This document shows, piece after piece, positions 59,013 through 64,000 of a stretch of DNA of 64,000 nucleotides. A program made the position numbers and the translations under genes. The notes under the pieces were generated by a model that was not told the DNA's origin, did not search any database, and saw nothing but the letters and a program-made list of their open reading frames with translations. Numbering within the stretch: position 1 is the stretch's first letter; each line of letters starts with the position of its first letter. The stretch is from NCBI RefSeq assembly GCF_023074075.1, contig NZ_JADPKT010000095.1, positions 106,216-170,215 of the forward strand, written 5' to 3'. Origin of the DNA: Bradyrhizobium sp. 138 (lineage in GTDB: Bacteria > Pseudomonadota > Alphaproteobacteria > Rhizobiales > Xanthobacteraceae).

Positions 59013-59471
59013 ATGAATAGTATGCGTGACGAGAATCAGGCGGCCCAACTCCTGATCCATAATGACGACGATACTCCCGACGAATTCGTGATCGATCTGC
59101 TCCGTCAGGTCTTTGGCAAACCGGAGCGCGAGGCGGCAGCATTGATTGCCGAGATCGAGCGGAGCGGAAAAGCGGCCTCCGGCCCCTACCCCCAGGCCGT
59201 TGCCGATGCCTTGTTCAAATCGGCACAGCAACGCATTTCCGTGGAAGGGCTTAACCTCCAGATCACGCTTGAGACAATCAAGACGCCTTGCGAGCTTTGC
59301 GACAAGCCGGAGGGCAGGTCAGCGTGCGGATCGGGAGCCGCACCATCTGGCTGTGCAGCGACTGCAATCGTGCGGCGGAAACCAGAGCGGACGCACGGGA
59401 AGAAGAATTCGACTATGCCTGCGACGTCTTGGACTGGCATTTTGCCGGTGTCCCGCGCAGCAAGCTCGTGA
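59013..59471 (+). CDS. ClpS-like domain with half of a zinc knuckle (frame-interrupted N-terminal part)
   Basis: Residues 12-90 match ClpS, the N-degron adaptor of ClpAP: LLIHNDDDTPDEFVIDLLRQVF and SGKAASGPYPQAVADALF, then ISVEGLNLQITLE. Residues 93-96 (CELC) start a C4 zinc site. After about residue 101 the frame turns into composition unlike protein and stops at 59471. The other half of the zinc site (CSDC) and an AAA ATPase lie in the -1 frame. I read the two as one gene of about 572 codons broken by a missing base near 59312-59314, or joined by frameshifting. Start ATG 59013. Confidence 0.7.
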   Translation: MNSMRDENQAAQLLIHNDDDTPDEFVIDLLRQVFGKPEREAAALIAEIERSGKAASGPYPQAVADALFKSAQQRISVEGLNLQITLETIKTPCELCDKPEGRSACGSGAAPSGCAATAIVRRKPERTHGKKNSTMPATSWTGILPVSRAASS

Positions 59472-60730
59472 TCACGATCCGCCAGTTTCCTGGTCACATG
59501 CGAGCGGATGTCCAGGCAGCCGTCGATCACCTGTTCGGCAAGGCTGTTCGACTTCTCGGCCTGAATGAAGAGCAGCGGTACGAAACCCTGTCGATTTCAC
59601 GGCTCCTCCGCGACGGCCGCTACGCGGTAGCGATTGCGCCCCTGCAATATTCTGATGTCGAGGTTGGCGAGAAAGATCCCGTCAAGTGTCTCGATAATGG
59701 ACTATGGCTTTGCGAGCAGGACGATCTTCGTTACGCGGTATTGCTCTGTGCACATCGCGAATATAGCCGCGAGCCCGGAATCCGTATTGAAATCGCGATG
59801 CCCTCGGGCGCCATAGGCACAGCCCTCGTCCAGCAATGTTTCAGTGAACTGGAGCAAGCCGTACAATCCGCGCGTACCTATCGCGGCAAGATCCTCTCGC
59901 TCGACTCCGATTCTGACTATCGCGGCCGTTCGCGCGGCATCACCGTGCACCGTTTGCCGCCTGTCGCACGCGACGAAGTGATCCTGCCCGAGAAAACCTT
60001 GCGGCTGCTCGACCGCAACGTGCTGAATTTTGTCGGCTCCCGTGATCAATTGCGCCGGCTGGGTCAATCCACTCGCAAAGGCATCTTGCTGTACGGGCCG
60101 CCGGGTACCGGCAAGACGCATACGATCCGTTATCTCGCAACACATCTGCCCGGACATACGACACTGATCATCACCGCCGAGCAAATCGGGCTTCTCGGCG
60201 CCTATATGAACCTCGCACGGCTGCTCCAGCCCTCGATGGTGGTGATCGAGGACGTCGATCTCATCGCCCGCGACCGCGACGACATGGGCCCCTGCGAGGA
60301 ATCCATGCTGAACAAATTGCTCAACGAAATGGACGGGCTGAAGGAGGATGCAGACATCCTGTTCGTGCTGACCACCAACCGGCCTGAGGATCTCGAAGGA
60401 GCCCTGGCCGGTCGCCCCGGCCGCATCGATCAGGCGATCGAAGTGCCGCTCCCCGATGAGGCCGGCCGCGGCAAGCTGGTCCGGCTCTATGGCAAAGGAC
60501 TGCCCCTCGACGACGCGATCGTCGCGGAGGCTGCCCGACGCAGCGAGGGCACGAGTTGCGCGTTCATCAAGGAATTGACGCGGCGGCTGGCCCAGGCCAG
60601 CCTCGCGCGCGATGGCGGCAAGTCCGTGGCCTCCGTCGACATCGACGAGGCGCTCGATGATATGCTCTTCTCCGGCGGTCGGCTCAATGCGCGCCTGCTG
60701 GGCGGCGCGCAGCAGATGGCCGCGGGGTGA
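59288..60730 (+). CDS. AAA-type ATPase, C-terminal part of a ClpS-zinc-AAA protein
   Basis: Complete classical AAA module: Walker A GPPGTGKTHT (about 60095-60124), Walker B MVVIEDVDLIA, sensor 1 FVLTTNRPEDLE and arginine-finger segment AGRPGRID, followed by a helical lid. Before it lie a zinc pair (WLCSDCNRA) and ~220 residues of unassigned alpha/beta sequence. The frame opens at a TTG (59288) with no ribosome binding site, so independent translation is unlikely. Joined to the upstream frame, the zinc site becomes C-x2-C-x18-C-x2-C, the ClpX spacing. No peptidase gene is linked. Confidence 0.8.
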   Translation: MRALRQAGGQVSVRIGSRTIWLCSDCNRAAETRADAREEEFDYACDVLDWHFAGVPRSKLVITIRQFPGHMRADVQAAVDHLFGKAVRLLGLNEEQRYETLSISRLLRDGRYAVAIAPLQYSDVEVGEKDPVKCLDNGLWLCEQDDLRYAVLLCAHREYSREPGIRIEIAMPSGAIGTALVQQCFSELEQAVQSARTYRGKILSLDSDSDYRGRSRGITVHRLPPVARDEVILPEKTLRLLDRNVLNFVGSRDQLRRLGQSTRKGILLYGPPGTGKTHTIRYLATHLPGHTTLIITAEQIGLLGAYMNLARLLQPSMVVIEDVDLIARDRDDMGPCEESMLNKLLNEMDGLKEDADILFVLTTNRPEDLEGALAGRPGRIDQAIEVPLPDEAGRGKLVRLYGKGLPLDDAIVAEAARRSEGTSCAFIKELTRRLAQASLARDGGKSVASVDIDEALDDMLFSGGRLNARLLGGAQQMAAG

Positions 60731-60763
60731 AGACGACGCGCCCCCCGGCAGGCCTCCTTGCCT

Positions 60764-62425
60764 TTACGGCGCGCAGGTAAAGCTCGACGCCTCCGTCACC
60801 GGCCCCGACTTGTAATGCGGCCAGGCCGGCCAGCGGCACAGCGGCAACGCGCGCAGCGTCGCGAACGACGGCGGCTCGACCTTCTGCTCGATAACCTCGA
60901 GATCGCCGGGCGCCTTGCCCTTCTCGACCCAGTCGACCAGCACGCTCAGCATGTCGACATTGGCCGGCGCGCCGGAGCCGACATGGTCGACGCCGGACGC
61001 GGTGTAGAGCCGCGCGAACTCGGCGGTCTCGGCCTTGCCCATCTTGCGCTCGACGTTCTCGAAATAACGGATGCCGGCATAGGGGCTCTGGGCGTAATCG
61101 GCCATGTGCTCGAGCATGATCAGACGGCCACCTCGGGCACGGAAGCGGCTGAGATCGGGATCGGTCGAATCCATCAGCTTCGACACTTCGAGCAGCCGCG
61201 CCTTGTGCTCCTCCACCTTATAGGTGGTGACGTCGAGCTTGGGATCGCGCGCGAAGACGTATTTGATGCCGCCGGCGCCGTAGATCCAGGCAATGCCGTT
61301 GTTCGGCGCAGGCGGCTGCGCCGGCGGCGCGGTGCCGAGCCACCACGAAACCCAGCCGCCGGTCGGACCGATCGCCGGCGTATCTTCACCCGACACGCCC
61401 CAGCCAGGATAATCGTCGAGACCATTGGCGAGCGCGAACGGGAATTTGTAGGCGCCGTGCAAGGTCTCGATCGCCTTGATCTGCGGATCGGTCAGACACT
61501 GATCGCCGCTCTGGCCAGAGGCGCAGCGTAGCGTCTCGACCTTGAATGCCGCCTTGCAGCCGACGGGGTCCTGCACCAGCGCATCGTCGGAACCGTCAGC
61601 CTTGTCGCACGCCGCCCGCACGGCATCGCCGACGAGCTTCACCTGCGCCGGATTGATCCAGCCCGCGCCCATGGTGACGAGACCCGAGCGCGTGCCCGCG
61701 TGCTGCAGGCCGACCCAGTTGATCACGGGCACGCGGGCAAAGATGCCGTCGAAATCATCGGGGTAACGCTGTGCCATGGTGAGACCTTCACGGCCGCCCT
61801 CGGACGAACCCACGAAATACATCTTTTCCGGCTTCTTGCCGTAGGCGCGCTCCATCAGCCCCACAGCCGCATCGCGCACCTTCTTGTAGGCGCGATGGGC
61901 GAAATTCTCGAAGGCCTCGTCGTTGAGCGCAAAGACCTGCGGCGGTTCGCCTTGCTTCGTTTCATGGCCGGAATCGGTGCCGTAGGTGACGAAGCCGCGC
62001 GCGAGCGGCGACGGCTTGTCGAACGGAGAGGCCGGCGGCAGCGCAAGACCGGTGATCAGCACGCCGTTGAAACCGCCGCCGCCATATTGCACCGAGCGGC
62101 CGTTCCACTCGACGGGAAGGTTGACCTGGAATCTGATCGGCGGCGCCTTGGGGTCGACCGGATCGATATGGCCGATCACCTTGCAGAAGCCGGGGTTGGC
62201 CGGCGTGATGCGCCCGGACGGCGTCGGCCCGCGTTCGGCGACGGCGATTGGCGAGGGCGCCTGCAACGCGGTCGAATCGATCTTCACGGCGTCGGTCCCG
62301 CCATTGAGGCCCTTGCAGACGGTTTCTGCGTCCTCCGCCAGGGTCAGCGCCAAAGCGGAATTCGCGCTCAGCGCCGCCGCTGTGGCCACGAGGCATGCGC
62401 ACAGCTTCGCTCTTGTCAGCGTCAT
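60764..62425 (-). CDS. Tannase/feruloyl esterase family protein
   Basis: 553 aa with a signal peptide (KLCACLVATAAALSANSALA), so secreted or periplasmic. The nucleophile elbow is FVGSSEGGREGL (serine in GSSEGG); later, GRLIMLEHMADYAQSPYAGIRY and SGVDHVGSG carry the aspartate and histidine. Paired cysteines in ETVCKGLNG, PVGCKA and TLRCAS are typical of the family. It releases phenolic acids from esters. ATG 62425 starts the signal peptide; an ATG 9 codons earlier is possible. Confidence 0.88.
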   Translation of the reverse strand: MTLTRAKLCACLVATAAALSANSALALTLAEDAETVCKGLNGGTDAVKIDSTALQAPSPIAVAERGPTPSGRITPANPGFCKVIGHIDPVDPKAPPIRFQVNLPVEWNGRSVQYGGGGFNGVLITGLALPPASPFDKPSPLARGFVTYGTDSGHETKQGEPPQVFALNDEAFENFAHRAYKKVRDAAVGLMERAYGKKPEKMYFVGSSEGGREGLTMAQRYPDDFDGIFARVPVINWVGLQHAGTRSGLVTMGAGWINPAQVKLVGDAVRAACDKADGSDDALVQDPVGCKAAFKVETLRCASGQSGDQCLTDPQIKAIETLHGAYKFPFALANGLDDYPGWGVSGEDTPAIGPTGGWVSWWLGTAPPAQPPAPNNGIAWIYGAGGIKYVFARDPKLDVTTYKVEEHKARLLEVSKLMDSTDPDLSRFRARGGRLIMLEHMADYAQSPYAGIRYFENVERKMGKAETAEFARLYTASGVDHVGSGAPANVDMLSVLVDWVEKGKAPGDLEVIEQKVEPPSFATLRALPLCRWPAWPHYKSGPVTEASSFTCAP

Positions 62426-62507
62426 CGTTCCCACCCGGATTTGTGTTCTCATTCAACCCAACAGAGGCCGCATTCAATGCGACCTCCGGCCTGCCGTCAA
62501 TGACGCG

Positions 62508-63752
62508 CTAGTGCTCGAACACCAGCCGCGCGCCGACCGTGCCGTCGAGACTTCGGATCTGCTGGAGCAGCGCGGCTGAATCCTGGCTGCCGAGATCGGC
62601 GTCGAGCACGACGTAACCGAGATCGCCGGCGGTCTCCAGGTATTGCGCGGCGATGTTGATGTCGCGCTGGAGGAAGACCTCGTTGAGCCGGCGCAGCATG
62701 CCGGGCACGTTGCGATGGACATGGCTGAAGCGCGCGCCGGAGGGACGCAAATGCAGCTGCACTTCCGGGAAATTCACCGCGCCCATGGTCGATCCCGTGA
62801 TGAAATAATCCACCAGCTTGCGCGCGACCTCGCCGCCGATGCGCTCCTGCGCCTCTTCGGTGGAGCCGCCGATATGCGGGGTCAGGATGACGTTCTCGAG
62901 GCCCTGCACCGGGCTGTTGAAGCGATCCGCGTTCGAGGACGGCTCGACTGGAAACACGTCGATGGCGGCGCCGGCAAGGTGACCGTCGCGTAAGGCGCGC
63001 GCGAGCGCGTCGAGATCGACCACGGTGCCGCGGCTGTTGTTGATCAGGAACGAGCCTAATTTCATCGCTCGCAATTCCTTCTCGCCGATCATGCCCGCGG
63101 TCTCCGGCGTCTCCGGCACGTGCAGGCTGACGACGTCGCTCTGCGCCAGCAGCTCCTCCAGCCGTTCGACCGGCTCGGTGTTGCCGTGGCGGAGCTTGTC
63201 GGTGCGATCGAAATAGATCACGCGCATGCCGATCGCCTCGGCCAGCGTCGAGAGCTGCGAGCCGATATTGCCGTAGCCGACGATGCCGAGGGTGCGGCCG
63301 CGCACCTCGCGGCTGCCGGTCGCCGACTTGTCCCAGCCGCCATCATGGGCCGAGACCGAGCGCGGAAAAATCCGCCGCAGCAGCATCACGATCTCGCCGA
63401 TCACGAGCTCGGCGACGCTGCGCGTGTTGGAGAACGGCGCGTTGAACACGGGAATGCCGCGCTTGCGCGCCGCCGCAAGATCGACCTGGTTGGTGCCGAC
63501 GCTGAAGCAGCCGACCGCGAGCAGCTGTTCGGCGGCGCCGAGCACCTCGTCCGTGATCTGGGTGCGCGAGCGGATGCCGAGCAAAGACACGCCCTTGAGG
63601 GCGCGCCGCAGATCGTCACCGTCCAGCGCCTTGGTCAGCCGCTCGACATTGCTGAAGCCCGCGCTCCTGAACAGGTCCACGGCACTGTCATTGACGCCTT
63701 CGAGCAGCAGCGCCTTGGCGCTCCGCTCAGGGCTTTGGCCTGGGGCTGGCAT
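62508..63752 (-). CDS. serA: D-3-phosphoglycerate dehydrogenase (SerA, ACT-domain type)
   Basis: 414 aa, E. coli-like length. TLGIVGYGNIGSQLSTLAEAIGMRVIYFD binds NAD, INNSRGTVVDLDAL and PHIGGSTEEAQERIG carry the catalytic arginine and histidine, and the last ~75 residues (HVHRNVPGMLRRLNEVFLQRDINIAAQYLET) form an ACT domain for serine feedback. It catalyses the first step of serine synthesis. AGGAG lies 8 bases before ATG 63752. The remaining bases to 64000 hold no gene I can see. Confidence 0.93.
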   Translation of the reverse strand: MPAPGQSPERSAKALLLEGVNDSAVDLFRSAGFSNVERLTKALDGDDLRRALKGVSLLGIRSRTQITDEVLGAAEQLLAVGCFSVGTNQVDLAAARKRGIPVFNAPFSNTRSVAELVIGEIVMLLRRIFPRSVSAHDGGWDKSATGSREVRGRTLGIVGYGNIGSQLSTLAEAIGMRVIYFDRTDKLRHGNTEPVERLEELLAQSDVVSLHVPETPETAGMIGEKELRAMKLGSFLINNSRGTVVDLDALARALRDGHLAGAAIDVFPVEPSSNADRFNSPVQGLENVILTPHIGGSTEEAQERIGGEVARKLVDYFITGSTMGAVNFPEVQLHLRPSGARFSHVHRNVPGMLRRLNEVFLQRDINIAAQYLETAGDLGYVVLDADLGSQDSAALLQQIRSLDGTVGARLVFEH

Positions 63753-64000
63753 GGTGTCTCCTGAAATGGCGGCTTTGCCGCAGCTCTTAGACCGCGGAGG
63801 AGGCCCAGCACAATAGGGGCCGGATACGGGGAGAAGATGGCAGGGCGTAGCTGCGCTTGGCATCCCACCAGGTCAGTCATTCCCGCACGCACAGTGTCCG
63901 TTCCGTCATCCTTGTATGGGGAATGAGTTGTCAAGAGGGCGTCGTTTGTTGGAGGCGGTCTTGGGCGCCGAGGCGAGGAGCGGTCAAGGTTGGCCGTAGG

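Noticed and set aside
1..64000. CRISPR array
   Set aside because: The repeats present are palindromic intergenic elements spread over kilobases, not regularly spaced identical repeats with spacers; no cas gene is seen.

Overview
The window is high-GC alphaproteobacterial DNA and most resembles a Bradyrhizobium-type genome (Nitrobacteraceae). The reasons are the conserved block yacG - maf - low-Mr phosphatase - UPF0262 - hisD, the abundance of ABC/TRAP/Bug-type uptake systems, a complete rhizobial-style phn (C-P lyase) cluster, and several families of intergenic palindromic repeats of a kind I associate with Bradyrhizobium. This assignment is inference; no rRNA gene is present to prove it.

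Layout. 1-3066: end of a TRAP dicarboxylate/keto-acid-type transporter (dctP fragment, dctQ, dctM). 3067-11888: an accessory region at the 3' end of tRNA-Phe. It holds two alpha/beta hydrolases, an intact VapBC module, relics of a second vapC and of a GNAT gene, a 2OG-Fe(II) oxygenase, a shortened DUF2293-type protein and unknown genes. It is littered with degenerate copies of the tRNA-Phe 3' end, as expected of repeated integration and decay. 11889-16122: tRNA-Phe and housekeeping genes including hisD. 16206-23845: a TetR-controlled SDR/epimerase pair (the epimerase frameshifted), a haloperoxidase-like hydrolase, a cNMP-binding flavoprotein, tRNA-Thr and a RidA protein. 23846-24820: repeat-rich, gene-poor. 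24821-28215: cNMP-binding protein, a membrane haem-type protein with a Tat-exported partner, and a luciferase-like monooxygenase. 28471-33995: a catabolic operon (Bug-type binding protein, flavin reductase, FAH hydrolase, HpaH-like hydratase, RidA, amidohydrolase) divergent from an IclR regulator. 34208-37203: metY, hydrolase, small basic proteins and a poly-cysteine leader peptide.

37585-51897 is the phosphonate cluster: phnGHIJKLMN plus a flavoprotein on the minus strand, phnF divergent, phnCDE1E2 on the minus strand, and a plus-strand arm of acyltransferase, second phnM and a 2H phosphoesterase. PHO-box-like 11-bp-spaced repeats lie in both divergent promoter regions, and a perfect inverted repeat in the phnG-phnF gap looks like the PhnF operator. 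Together they suggest phosphate-starvation activation combined with substrate-relieved repression.

51907-63752: SBP56/methanethiol oxidase with a membrane partner, a DapA-family lyase/aldolase, a chemoreceptor, a MarR-controlled enoyl-CoA hydratase, a tannase-family esterase and serA. Between them (59013-60730) lies the most unusual locus: a ClpS-like domain, a ClpX-type C4 zinc knuckle and an AAA ATPase that read as one protein except for a single -1 frameshift splitting the zinc site.
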